A DNA stretch of 64,000 nt from Chromohalobacter canadensis (GTDB lineage Bacteria > Pseudomonadota > Gammaproteobacteria > Pseudomonadales > Halomonadaceae), in assembly GCF_029544075.1 (NCBI RefSeq), contig NZ_JAJQJH010000002.1, positions 310,001-374,000 of the forward strand, given 5' to 3'. Numbering within the stretch: position 1 is the stretch's first letter; each line of letters begins with the position of its first letter. The position numbers and the translations under genes are program-made. This document shows positions 8,368 through 15,633 of the stretch, piece after piece. The notes under the pieces were generated by a model, which was not told the DNA's origin, did no database searches, and worked only from the letters and a program-made list of their open reading frames with translations.

Positions 8368-8973
8368 ATCAGAACGATTATAGGCTCAATGGTAGTATCT
8401 GTTGCCCTTATTACAGCAGGATTGTGTGCCAGCTGGTATTTGACTGTTAGCAGGAGCTTAGACCTTGATGATGCGGAGCTCGTCTCCTCCATTGTTGCGA
8501 TTGCCGCTAGTGTTGGCGCTTTAGTCTCTGCAACCTTTGTGATCTTCAGCTATTTGCAAACGAATCGTGCATTCATAGAGGCGCAAAGACCGCAGTTGCT
8601 GATTCTTTTGGAAAATAAATATGAAAATGTAACCAATCTTCCGGTAAGCTTTATCCGTTATAACAATATCACCCACAACAAGTTTGACGATCTAACAATA
8701 ATAGTAGAAGTTACGGTAGATGGTGCGAAATATTCGCTGGGCCATCTGTTCCGTTCGGGGATGACAATGATTGGTCAAGATCGTAGGCAACGGAGCTTTA
8801 AACCCTATGATGAGCTAGCTAATGTTGGTTTGGAGATGCCAGCGCACGAGAGTCTGGGAAGTAGGATAGAGCTTGACATCACCTATGAGTATACATTCTA
8901 TCGTAAGCTCGACAGGGTACACGCCCAAAAGTATGAATGGAACGGTAACAGCAAGCGTTGGGAAATCTGTTAA
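8368..8973 (+). CDS. small membrane protein of unknown function, cassette gene
   Basis: About 194 residues counted from the ATG at 8389, or 201 from the ATC at 8368 that best fits the ribosome site. Two N-terminal membrane segments are visible: SVALITAGLCASWYLTV and, after a short acidic loop, IVAIAASVGALVSATFVIF. They are followed by a soluble domain of about 130 residues rich in beta-strand-like sequence. The family is not recognised. It sits alone between attC site 1 and attC site 2, and its stop codon is the first triplet of site 2. Two-helix membrane proteins of this kind are frequent orphan cassette products; a defence role is possible but unproven. Confidence 0.6.
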   Translation: MRTIIGSMVVSVALITAGLCASWYLTVSRSLDLDDAELVSSIVAIAASVGALVSATFVIFSYLQTNRAFIEAQRPQLLILLENKYENVTNLPVSFIRYNNITHNKFDDLTIIVEVTVDGAKYSLGHLFRSGMTMIGQDRRQRSFKPYDELANVGLEMPAHESLGSRIELDITYEYTFYRKLDRVHAQKYEWNGNSKRWEIC

Positions 8974-9027
8974 CAAGTCGCACCGCGCGGACGCACTTCA
9001 GTGCGCCGGTGCGCTTTAGCGTTAGCC
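8971..9027 (+). other. attC site 2
   Basis: This is the clearest site, 57 nt long: TAACAAG at the stop of the upstream gene, arms CGCACCG/CGGTGCG and GGACGCACT/AGTGCGCC with an unpaired A, a tiny loop, and the end GCGTTAGCC. Bulged bases and length fit a typical attC. Confidence 0.82.
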
Positions 9028-9060
9028 ACTCAGTTCGTGTAAAAACCAAGGAATGTCTAA

Positions 9061-9789
9061 ATGTTAGAAGTTGAATCAAATGGCAGCTTTAAGTATCCAG
9101 ATCATTTTCCACCAGAAAGCTTTTGGATTCAGCCAGGAACGGTTAATGATGGACTGGATAGATTCACTGAATTAGTCTACGCACGTAGTGGTGAGAAAGA
9201 AATTGATGAATGTATGAAAGAATATCGCGGCTTATTAGCTAAATTTATGAATTTTTCTCAGTTTGGACACCACGGCACATGGGTGATTCCTCAGCAACAA
9301 GTGCGTCCACCTTTAACAAGTGAGCAACGAGGGCTTAAACCCGACTATATAGTTGGGGGGAAAGGGTCTGATGGATATAAATGGTTTGTTGTTGAGCTAA
9401 AAGGAGCCGACCAAAATATATTTACTGAAAGAAATGGCAATGTCGTTTTTAGTAATGCGGTAAACGATGGTATATGTCAGCTATTAAATTATGTGGATTA
9501 TTGCTCATCAGCTCAAGGCTATATGCGTGATACTTTGCGTCTGAATGATTTTCGGGAGCCTGAAGGGTGTCTTATCGTTGGTCGCGAGAGTGAGCTATTA
9601 GAAGATAAAAGAAAACAGAGCCTTAAGGCGGCCTGGAATAGATTGAGCGGTGGGCGCTTACAAATCAGAACCTATGATGCATTTATTCGTTCGACAGAAA
9701 GTTCATGGTCAGCAGATAAAGTGGCAGGCAAGTCGCTGCAACCGACAATGAAATTCCCCCCGGTTAGCGGTTCGTTAGACATTGGATAA
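9061..9789 (+). CDS. sduA: Shedu-type anti-phage nuclease (SduA/DUF4263)
   Basis: This 242-residue protein carries the PD-(D/E)xK-like nuclease core of Shedu immune proteins: PDYIVGG with D95, WFVVELKG with E112 and K114, and GICQLLNY with Q140. Shedu proteins form oligomers that nick or degrade DNA in response to phage. The length suits a minimal Shedu with a short N-terminal sensing part. The start follows AAGGAATG by about 7 bases and lies 34 bp after attC site 2, the usual cassette spacing. The last 20 or so codons overlap a weaker attC-like structure. Base use is AT-rich. The family call rests on motif reading alone. Confidence 0.78.
   Translation: MLEVESNGSFKYPDHFPPESFWIQPGTVNDGLDRFTELVYARSGEKEIDECMKEYRGLLAKFMNFSQFGHHGTWVIPQQQVRPPLTSEQRGLKPDYIVGGKGSDGYKWFVVELKGADQNIFTERNGNVVFSNAVNDGICQLLNYVDYCSSAQGYMRDTLRLNDFREPEGCLIVGRESELLEDKRKQSLKAAWNRLSGGRLQIRTYDAFIRSTESSWSADKVAGKSLQPTMKFPPVSGSLDIG
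9722..9780 (+). other. weak attC-like site inside the 3' end of sduA
   Basis: A perfect GTTAGAC core lies at 9774-9780. Just upstream, CGCTgcAACCG (9734-9744) pairs with CGGTTAGCG (9761-9769), leaving two bases bulged as in attC stems. The left-hand simple site is poor (no AAC). The next gene starts 14 bp after the core. If real, sduA and the following gene are separate cassettes. Confidence 0.4.
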
Positions 9790-9793
9790 ATAA

Positions 9794-10213
9794 ATGGATT
9801 CGCTGTTCGGAAATATAGCCGTAGGGCTTTTCAGCGGCATTGTGGCAGGTTTAGTAACAGGCTTTTACTCAGGCTTGGTGGTATCTCGTTTCGTTCGTTT
9901 CACCAGCTTGTGTAGCGAAGCGCACCGGGCAATGAATAGCATCGAGTACATGCAAGAGCACGGCCGAGTCATGGTAAGTCGTAACGACTCTTCAGCCGTA
10001 CCCCTGGTCGCAGCCGATCTCATATATTTCGGTCATAAATCGGCGGGAATACGTGTTGATGAGGAGCACAAAAATGTGGCTGATGCCATGTTAAAAGCGG
10101 AACAAGGCAAGCTAGAAGTGAAAGATCTTGAGGAAGTTCTTAATCAAGCGCGCCATGGTATTCGCCGAACTAGACCTGCGTTGAGAATTTTATTGCCTTG
10201 GGGGCGGGTTTAG
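9794..10213 (+). CDS. small membrane protein following sduA
   Basis: This 139-residue protein has one N-terminal glycine-rich membrane segment (GLFSGIVAGLVTGFYSGLVV, residues about 12-31), then a soluble, largely helical region ending in a basic stretch. No family is recognised. The ATG lies 4 bp after the sduA stop, so the two genes could be cotranscribed and translationally linked. If the attC-like structure at 9722-9780 is real, it is instead an independent cassette. A role as membrane partner of Shedu is speculation from position. Confidence 0.55.
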   Translation: MDSLFGNIAVGLFSGIVAGLVTGFYSGLVVSRFVRFTSLCSEAHRAMNSIEYMQEHGRVMVSRNDSSAVPLVAADLIYFGHKSAGIRVDEEHKNVADAMLKAEQGKLEVKDLEEVLNQARHGIRRTRPALRILLPWGRV

Positions 10214-10332
10214 TCGTGCCTAAACTGTCGCTGTAGTTGACTGCCCGAGCGCTGTTCGCTCCGCCTTCTATCCGCATCCTGTGGCCGCTTTGGTGAAAAC
10301 TAAGTTTCGAATTTATATGTGAGCGAGACGGA

Positions 10333-10614
10333 ATGGAAATAGTGCTGACTGAGATTGTGAATGATAGCTGTTCTGTGGAGAAAGAAACATGTTGGTTGAA
10401 ATGTCGAACATCTTCCGGAGGTTTTGTGGCCTTTTGGGGAGAGCCAGGAGGGGCTAATAGAAATATTGTTTCCTTAAGGTCTCAGAAGTTTCCTGTCGTG
10501 GTAGAGCTATCAGATCCCGAAGCGTGTTCTCCAACTGAGTGGGAGCAGTCACGCTATACAATTTCATTTAGCATACCGTCAAATGCTCTAATCACGATGA
10601 ACGCAGAATACTAG
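10333..10614 (+). CDS. hypothetical protein overlapping attC site 3
   Basis: This 93-residue soluble protein of unknown family starts with MEIVLTEIVND and contains two Trp-rich turns (ETCWLKC, FVAFWGEPGG). Only a weak purine-rich stretch (GAGACGGA) precedes the ATG. The final nine codons lie within the left arm of attC site 3. About 120 bp without a gene precede it, holding a GAGCG/CGCTC hairpin at 10247-10261 and a doubtful, eroded attC-like pairing. Confidence 0.5.
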   Translation: MEIVLTEIVNDSCSVEKETCWLKCRTSSGGFVAFWGEPGGANRNIVSLRSQKFPVVVELSDPEACSPTEWEQSRYTISFSIPSNALITMNAEY

Positions 10615-10701
10615 ATACAGGACAAGGCCAGTCACGGAAATGTTTACTACATTGCAGCTACACTTCTATCCCATGGCCGTGCGTTCTATTTGGCGTTAGA
10701 C
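10588..10701 (+). other. attC-like site 3
   Basis: The right end GGCGTTAGAC carries a core (GTTAGAC, 10695-10701) that fits GTTRRRY exactly. The left end TCTAATC resembles the complementary GTCTAAC. GAACGCA (10600-10606) pairs with TGCGTTC (10679-10685), and GTCACGGAAATG with CATGGCCGTGCG further in. At about 114 nt it is long, but long sites are known. Confidence 0.6.
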
Positions 10702-10729
10702 GCACCATTTATTCAACGGGGAGCCACCG

Positions 10730-11209
10730 ATGCCACAAAAAGGTGAGCACAATTATTCTGCTACCGTCGTCTGGACCGGTAATTCCGGCGAAGGTACAAA
10801 GAACTACCGCGCATTCTCGCGCGATCATGAAATAACCTGCGGTGACAAATCAACAATAGCCGGGTCGGCGGATCCGGCATTTCTTGGCGACTCGTCCCGC
10901 TATAATCCGGAGGAGCTGTTGCTGAGCTCGCTCTCTGCATGCCACATGCTCTGGTATCTACACCTGTGCGCTGATGCCGGCATCACGGTATCGAGTTACG
11001 AGGACAACGCCGAAGGTCGCATGGTTGAGACCAAAAGCGGCGGCGGTCATTTCGATAAAGTGACACTCAAGCCCACCGTCAGCATCGGCCAAAACGACGA
11101 TAGTGAGCTAGCGACGTCTCTTCATGAGAAAGCGCATTCGCTATGCTTCATTGCGAATTCGGTGAACTTTGAGGTCGCGTGTGAGGCCGACATTCGCTGC
11201 GACCAATGA
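10730..11209 (+). CDS. OsmC family peroxiredoxin-like protein
   Basis: This 159-residue single-domain OsmC/Ohr-fold protein belongs to a family that reduces organic hydroperoxides with paired cysteines. Visible features are the YNPEELLLSSLSACHMLWYL helix holding one conserved Cys (about residue 70) and a C-terminal SLCFIANSV segment with a second Cys (about residue 140). GGGGAG precedes the ATG. It begins 29 bp after the attC site 3 core, so it could be the last cassette of the array, although no attC follows it. Base use is closer to the chromosome than in the preceding genes. Confidence 0.82.
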   Translation: MPQKGEHNYSATVVWTGNSGEGTKNYRAFSRDHEITCGDKSTIAGSADPAFLGDSSRYNPEELLLSSLSACHMLWYLHLCADAGITVSSYEDNAEGRMVETKSGGGHFDKVTLKPTVSIGQNDDSELATSLHEKAHSLCFIANSVNFEVACEADIRCDQ

Positions 11210-11263
11210 AGGCCTGACAGTGCGCTACGCGTGGACGGGTGCTTTCTGCAAGCAGGAGTGAAT

Positions 11264-11593
11264 ATGGAGCCTGAGGTGCGGCCATCACTGCGCGTGGGTG
11301 ATGTGTTGGAGATTCATTTCCCAGCCTTTACGCCGCGAATCACCATCGAGACGCAAAACACGCTCACCGTGGAGGTCGTTGCCGGTGATAACCTCGGCTT
11401 CGCTGATACGGTCGATTACGAAGCCGTGGCGCTGCGTGATGGCTTGATCATGCTTTCTTGGCAAGAGCATATCGGCAGCACCATCGTGCATGTGCTGGAT
11501 CTTGAAGCGCGTCAGGCGCACACGGTGGTCATGCCGGCAAAAGGCGAGCTGATGCGTTTGGCGGGTCGCATCGAATTCACGTCCGCCTCATGA
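11264..11593 (+). CDS. MoaF-like small lipocalin-fold protein
   Basis: This 109-residue protein resembles the MoaF-related domain: an N-terminal RVGDVLEIHFP strand, a central DYEAVALRDGLIMLSWQE stretch and a terminal GELMRLAGRIEF. Family members are small beta-barrels of uncertain function. ATG 11264 is chosen because AGGAG lies 5 bases upstream; an earlier GTG at 11231 has no ribosome site. A 14-nt palindrome (CGCCTCATGAGGCG) spans the stop codon at 11584-11597. Function is unknown. Confidence 0.6.
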   Translation: MEPEVRPSLRVGDVLEIHFPAFTPRITIETQNTLTVEVVAGDNLGFADTVDYEAVALRDGLIMLSWQEHIGSTIVHVLDLEARQAHTVVMPAKGELMRLAGRIEFTSAS

Positions 11594-11753
11594 GGCGTGA
11601 CGCTGGATAGCACTTCGTCCCCAGCGGTGCTATACCCGAGGCCACCGCGATCAGCGCGAAGGCGACTTGAGTTCTGGCGTTGGCAGCCTTGCTGAGCATC
11701 AGGATGAGGTCTCTGTGGCGTTGGGCGGCGAGACAGATGAGGGCGTAAGCCAA

Positions 11754-12245
11754 ATGCATATTCAAACGATGGCGCGATATAATCGCTGGATGAATCAGAA
11801 AATCTACGAGTGCTGCTCTGGATTGTCAGATGAGAAGCGAAAGCGCGATATGGGTGCCTTTTTCAAATCGATTCATGGCACTCTTAACCATTTGCTACTT
11901 ACTGACCGGGTCTGGATGGGGCGGTTTACGGGTAAGCCATTCCATATCACGTCACTAGATCATGAGCTCTACTCAGACTTCGATGTGCTTCGAAGCGAGC
12001 GAGAGGCTGAGGACAATCGCATCATCGAATGGGTCGCCTCGCTTTCTCCACAAGATTTAGACGAAGACTTGATCTATACCGGCATCGTAAATCCCGTGCC
12101 TCGTCGATATCCGCTTTGGTTTGCCCTTTCACATTTCTTTAACCATCAGACACATCATCGTGGCCAGACTACAACGCTTCTTACCCAGTTGGGCATTGAT
12201 GTCGGCGTTACGGACCTGATCGGGCTACCAAGTGATGAGACATAA
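11754..12245 (+). CDS. DinB family protein
   Basis: This 163-residue four-helix DinB/YfiT-fold protein belongs to putative metal-dependent enzymes, some of which are thiol transferases. Putative metal ligands are visible: H in FKSIHGTLNHLLLTDRVWMG near residue 43, and HFFNHQTHHRGQ near residues 128-139. ATG 11754 gives the usual start length; a longer open frame from 11667 lacks family character. The reaction is not predictable from sequence. Confidence 0.85.
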   Translation: MHIQTMARYNRWMNQKIYECCSGLSDEKRKRDMGAFFKSIHGTLNHLLLTDRVWMGRFTGKPFHITSLDHELYSDFDVLRSEREAEDNRIIEWVASLSPQDLDEDLIYTGIVNPVPRRYPLWFALSHFFNHQTHHRGQTTTLLTQLGIDVGVTDLIGLPSDET

Positions 12246-12322
12246 GCGATTTTGATTCGCTACGCTCACCTTTAGGGCTCTTGGACACAAGCCGTTGACG
12301 TAGAAATAAAAGGAATCTCGAT

Positions 12323-12958
12323 ATGTTCGATTATTCGTTGGTGCATTGGCTGGCGTTTTTGTCAGCGGCGGTGCTTCTGAATCTTTCTCCAGGACCCGAT
12401 ATCGCGTTCATGCTAGGCCAGACGCTACGCAGCGGACGTCGACATGGGTTCGCTGCGATGCTCGGGGGGTGGTCAGGAACGGCATTGCATGTGGTCATGG
12501 CGGCGGCGGGCCTGTCGGCCATTCTGGCCACCTCGGCGGTGGCGTTTTCGGTGATCAAGTGGGTAGGGGCTGTCTATTTGATATGGCTCGGCGTCAAGAT
12601 GCTGTTGTCCAAGGGGGATTCTTTTATTTCCAATGGCGGGGGACGGGACGCAAAGGCGCAGTCGGCCTATTGGCAGGGTGTGCTGGTGTCCGCGCTGAAC
12701 CCTAAAGTGGCCGTCTTCTTTCTCGCCTTCTTGCCGCAATTCGTCGTGGAAGGTGCCGGGCCGGTGGGTGCCCAGCTGTTCTTGCATGGCAGCTTGATTA
12801 TCGTGGTCGCGGCTTTTATCGAACCTCTCTTGGTGATGATGGGAGCAAAGCTGGGCGCTTTCTTGAAGGCAAGCCCGCGAGTGGGGATGTGGATGGATCG
12901 CGGCCTTGGTGCCATGTTCGTTGCCTTGGGGGCGCGTCTAGCCGCCAGTACCAGGTGA
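12323..12958 (+). CDS. LysE/RhtB family amino-acid exporter
   Basis: This 211-residue inner-membrane protein has about six hydrophobic segments and the family signature LNLSPGPDIAFMLGQTL near residues 20-36. WVGAVYLIWLGVKMLL and the QGVLVSALNPKVAVFFLAF stretch are also diagnostic. Relatives export amino acids such as homoserine, threonine or lysine; the substrate here is unknown. AAAAGGAATC precedes the ATG. The neighbouring EamA gene is convergent. Confidence 0.9.
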   Translation: MFDYSLVHWLAFLSAAVLLNLSPGPDIAFMLGQTLRSGRRHGFAAMLGGWSGTALHVVMAAAGLSAILATSAVAFSVIKWVGAVYLIWLGVKMLLSKGDSFISNGGGRDAKAQSAYWQGVLVSALNPKVAVFFLAFLPQFVVEGAGPVGAQLFLHGSLIIVVAAFIEPLLVMMGAKLGAFLKASPRVGMWMDRGLGAMFVALGARLAASTR

Positions 12959-13012
12959 CATCAGGATGGCGGCGGGGTGTTCCATCGGCTACATGAATTC
13001 CCCGCCCCCGAC

Positions 13013-13885
13013 TCATTCCTTGGGACTCGAGTAGACGCTCAGCGCGGTCACCGTGGCGAGGATCAGCACCATCCCGACGATCTGGATGCTCACCAGGCTT
13101 TCGCCGAGGACCACGACACCAAAGAGCGAAGCGGTGACGGGTTCGACCATGGCGACGATGGAGGCCACGGCCGGGGCGGTGTGGTGCAGGCCGTTGACGT
13201 AGAAGATGAACGAGAGCCCGGCGCCGAGTATCCCCAGCGTGACGAACAGCGGCCAGTCCGGTGTGTGCAGCACGTCCAGAGTTTGGCTGGTGTCGCCGAG
13301 GCCGGCCAGGAGCACGGCGAGAACCGCGAAGGCGATCACCAGAATGGCCTGCGGGCTGCCGTGCGGTGCCGCGTACTTGAACCCGAAGATGAACACCGCG
13401 TAGGAGACCCCGGCCAGCAGCCCGGCGCCCACACCGAGCAGGGTGATCCCGCCCGCGCCGACGTCATAGATGCGCGTCAGCAGCACGATGCCGAGCATCA
13501 CCACCACGATGGCGGCCCACTTCAGCGGCGTGGGTTTTTCGAGCTTGAGCACGAACGAGAGCAGGTAGACGAAGATAGGCGCCGAGTACATCAGGGTCGC
13601 CGCCACCGCGACGCTGCCCTGCGAGATGCTGAGGAAGTAGAACGCGAAGTTGCCCGCGACCCCCAGGCCGGCCACCGCCGACCAGCCCCAGAGGCGAGGG
13701 TTGCTCAACCCGCTGTGGCGGGGGCGGATCGCCAGCCAGCCGAGCACGAACACCAGGCCGATGGCGCCCCGGTAGAACGAGACGACGAACGCGTCCCAGT
13801 CGTCCGCCATGAGCATGCCGCCGATACCGCCCGATAAACCCCAGCAAAATGAGGCGAGAACCACGAGTGCCGTTGCACCTGCCAT
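13013..13885 (-). CDS. EamA/DMT superfamily transporter
   Basis: This 290-residue membrane protein has ten hydrophobic segments in two EamA repeats, each with the family arrangement (SFYRGAIGLVFVLGWL and a second-half MVEPVTASLFGVVVLGE near residues 245-261). AGGAG precedes the start by 6 bases. Drug/metabolite transporters of this type export varied small metabolites, and no substrate can be read. It is convergent with the LysE gene and lies in the same direction as the MFS and tetR genes behind it. Confidence 0.9.
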   Translation of the reverse strand: MAGATALVVLASFCWGLSGGIGGMLMADDWDAFVVSFYRGAIGLVFVLGWLAIRPRHSGLSNPRLWGWSAVAGLGVAGNFAFYFLSISQGSVAVAATLMYSAPIFVYLLSFVLKLEKPTPLKWAAIVVVMLGIVLLTRIYDVGAGGITLLGVGAGLLAGVSYAVFIFGFKYAAPHGSPQAILVIAFAVLAVLLAGLGDTSQTLDVLHTPDWPLFVTLGILGAGLSFIFYVNGLHHTAPAVASIVAMVEPVTASLFGVVVLGESLVSIQIVGMVLILATVTALSVYSSPKE

Positions 13886-14007
13886 TGAGAGCTCCTGTCG
13901 TCAGGGGAAAGTGGAAAATCGACGCATTGTCCGCCGTAAAAAACCGGCATCCCCTGCGGGTCATGCCCACAGGGGATGCCGTCTCGTGCTGTGTGCCTCC
14001 AAGTGCA

Positions 14008-14181
14008 TCAGGATCGTACCTTTTCTAGAAGTCGCTGGAGTGTCTTCTTGCTCCAGACGAAGAGCCCGGTAGGCGGCATCGCCGGCATGTACATCACCTT
14101 CAGCGCCTGCTCATGCTCGGCCCGGTCGTCGGGTGAACGCTCGTCTCGCTCGCTTTTGCGATACTGCGCCTCGTTATGCAT
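14008..14181 (-). CDS. small hypothetical protein
   Basis: This 57-residue, highly charged protein starts MHNEAQYRKSERDERSP and ends in a basic helix. The ATG at 14181 is preceded by GAAGGAGAAGGT, a convincing ribosome site, which is the main reason to accept the gene. A longer frame from 14208 lacks such a site. It lies between the EamA and MFS genes on the same strand. No family is recognised. Confidence 0.5.
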   Translation of the reverse strand: MHNEAQYRKSERDERSPDDRAEHEQALKVMYMPAMPPTGLFVWSKKTLQRLLEKVRS

Positions 14182-14258
14182 ACCTTCTCCTTCTCGCGTT
14201 GCCTTCAAGAACCTGACAGGTCCCGTGAGTGCCGCTGCATCTGTCGGGAACGTCGATG

Positions 14259-15443
14259 TCAGGGGGAAGTGGAAGCCGGTTGGAGCGCCGCGCGCTCGGT
14301 GGTCCTGTCGCCGATGAGAGCCGTGGCCACCGCGATCAGCGCAAAGGCGATGAAGCAGACGAGATACCCTCGGCTGCCGATCAGGTAACCCGCGAGGGGC
14401 GAGCCGACGATCTGCCCCACGGCGATCATCAAAAAGGGGAGCCCCAGCCCGATGGCGGGGCGGTCCGCATACAGCCGGATGCCCCAGACGAGATAGACGC
14501 CGGTCAGCATGATGTAGGCCGCGCCGAACAGTGCGCCCGAGACGAACACCGCCGCCAGGTTCGAGGGGCTGAGTACCAGCAGCCCGAGCGCACCGGCCAT
14601 CGCCGCGAGACTGGCGCGATGCACGGTGTTGAGGCCGAAACGTGCGATCAGGTCGCCCGCCGCGCCACCCACCAAGCCCGCGACGCCGATCAGGATCCAG
14701 GCGATGTTGGCCGTGGCCTGCTCGAAGTGCCCCAGCGTGATGACCACCTCGCTCGAGAAGGTCCAGAAGGCGGCGCTGGCCACGCCCATGCCGGTGGCTG
14801 CGGCGATCAGCGTCAATGCACGGGGTCGCCAGAGCCCGCCGGAGCGGTCGTCGTCCTTGCTATCGGTCGCCTTGGCGGTATCGCTGGCGCTGGTGCGTGG
14901 CACGCTGATCAACAACAGCAGGGCGTTGAGCAACGCGGCGACGGCAAAGGCGGCGTAGGCGAGCCGCCACTGGCCGGTGGCGATGAACGCGACCGGTCCG
15001 GAGACGGCGACGCCCAGGCTGGTACCGGCATTGATGACGGTGTTGGCCCGCCCTTGCCGAGGCGCGGTGATCGCGCGGGACACCGCCTGCGCCATGGGCG
15101 GTGAGGCCAGGCCGGTGCTCGTCCCGGCGAGCAGCACGGCGCCGGCCAGCCATATCGCCTGTGTGCTGACGGCGATGCCCGCCATGCCCACCGACGCGAT
15201 CAGGGCGGCGGCGACGGCGATCCGGCGTGGCCCGAAGCGTTCCACCAGCAGCGCGCTGAGCACGATGGCGAGGCAGTAGCCGACATAGGCGCCGCTGCCG
15301 ATGATGCCGGCCAGGGTCGCGCTCAAGCCGACTTCCTCGCGCATGCTGGGCAGGAACAGCCCATAGGCGAAGCGTGCCAGGCCGTAGGTGGTGCCGATCA
15401 GCATGGTGCCGGCGACGATCAGGCGGCATTCGGTGCGCGTCAT
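14259..15443 (-). CDS. MFS transporter under TetR-type control
   Basis: This 394-residue major facilitator has 12 predicted membrane segments and an acidic cytoplasmic loop near residues 190-205 (TDSKDDDRSGG). The N-terminal GTTYGLARFAYGLFLPSM and the ERFGPRR loop between TM2 and TM3 are typical of drug or aromatic-compound exporters. GGGGAG precedes the ATG. A palindromic operator 45 bp upstream matches the one before the tetR gene, so the pair is probably a repressor-controlled efflux module. The substrate is unknown. Confidence 0.9.
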   Translation of the reverse strand: MTRTECRLIVAGTMLIGTTYGLARFAYGLFLPSMREEVGLSATLAGIIGSGAYVGYCLAIVLSALLVERFGPRRIAVAAALIASVGMAGIAVSTQAIWLAGAVLLAGTSTGLASPPMAQAVSRAITAPRQGRANTVINAGTSLGVAVSGPVAFIATGQWRLAYAAFAVAALLNALLLLISVPRTSASDTAKATDSKDDDRSGGLWRPRALTLIAAATGMGVASAAFWTFSSEVVITLGHFEQATANIAWILIGVAGLVGGAAGDLIARFGLNTVHRASLAAMAGALGLLVLSPSNLAAVFVSGALFGAAYIMLTGVYLVWGIRLYADRPAIGLGLPFLMIAVGQIVGSPLAGYLIGSRGYLVCFIAFALIAVATALIGDRTTERAALQPASTSP

Positions 15444-15487
15444 GCGGTGTGCTCCCCTCGGCCCGTGGCCGGCATCGTGTTGCTGAA

Positions 15488-15507
15488 TGTAAAACGATCG
15501 TTTTCAC
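15488..15507 (-). promoter_or_regulatory. putative TetR operator upstream of the MFS gene
   Basis: TGTAAAACGATCGTTTTCAC contains the perfect 14-bp palindrome AAAACGATCGTTTT. It shares the TGTAAAACGRTC core with the site at 16170-16189. Confidence 0.65.
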
Positions 15508-15525
15508 TATGGGCGTAACGAGCCC

Positions 15526-15541
15526 CCGGCGCAGGCGCCGG
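15526..15541 (-). terminator. short GC hairpin between tetR and the MFS gene
   Basis: CCGGCGC and GCGCCGG are separated by two bases, about 90 bp past the tetR stop. No T tract is seen, so it is only a possible terminator. Confidence 0.3.
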
Positions 15542-15633
15542 TCGTGTGTACCCGATGACGCTCGTCCGGTCAGCGCTCGGCGGCATCGCTGGCGGCGGTG
15601 GCGAGCCGCTAGCGTTCGATTCGAGTGCCGCCG

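Larger units (their letters stand above)
7130..10701 (+). mobile_element. integron cassette array lacking an integrase (CALIN-like)
   Basis: Three well-formed and one weaker attC-like recombination sites separate AT-rich plus-strand genes whose stop codons touch or overlap the sites. Site 1 (8285-8353) and site 2 (8971-9027) start with TAACAAG at the stop codon of the preceding gene and end in GCGTTA. Site 3 (10588-10701) ends in the perfect core GTTAGAC. All genes point the same way, as in cassette arrays. No integrase is visible on either strand, so this is either a cluster of attC sites lacking an integrase or a fragment of a larger array outside the window. The left edge is a guess. Confidence 0.72.

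Noticed and set aside
10218-10313. Eroded attC-like pairing (TAAACT with AGTTT) between the 139- and 93-residue genes.
   Set aside because: The core GTTTCGA does not fit GTTRRRY and the inner arms do not pair; kept only as a remark.
11584-11733. GTTGGGC core (11720-11726), a palindrome at 11584-11597 and an ATAGCAC/GTGCTAT hairpin (11607-11633) between the MoaF-like and DinB genes, suggesting a further attC.
   Set aside because: No left simple site with AAC is present and the arms do not pair with the core in attC fashion.
11577-11765. 62-codon minus-strand frame before DinB, partly hydrophobic.
   Set aside because: No ribosome site and no recognisable family; it overlaps gene boundaries.
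12977-13837. 286-codon plus-strand frame opposite the EamA gene.
   Set aside because: Its product is an improbable mix of charged residues; the minus-strand transporter is clear.
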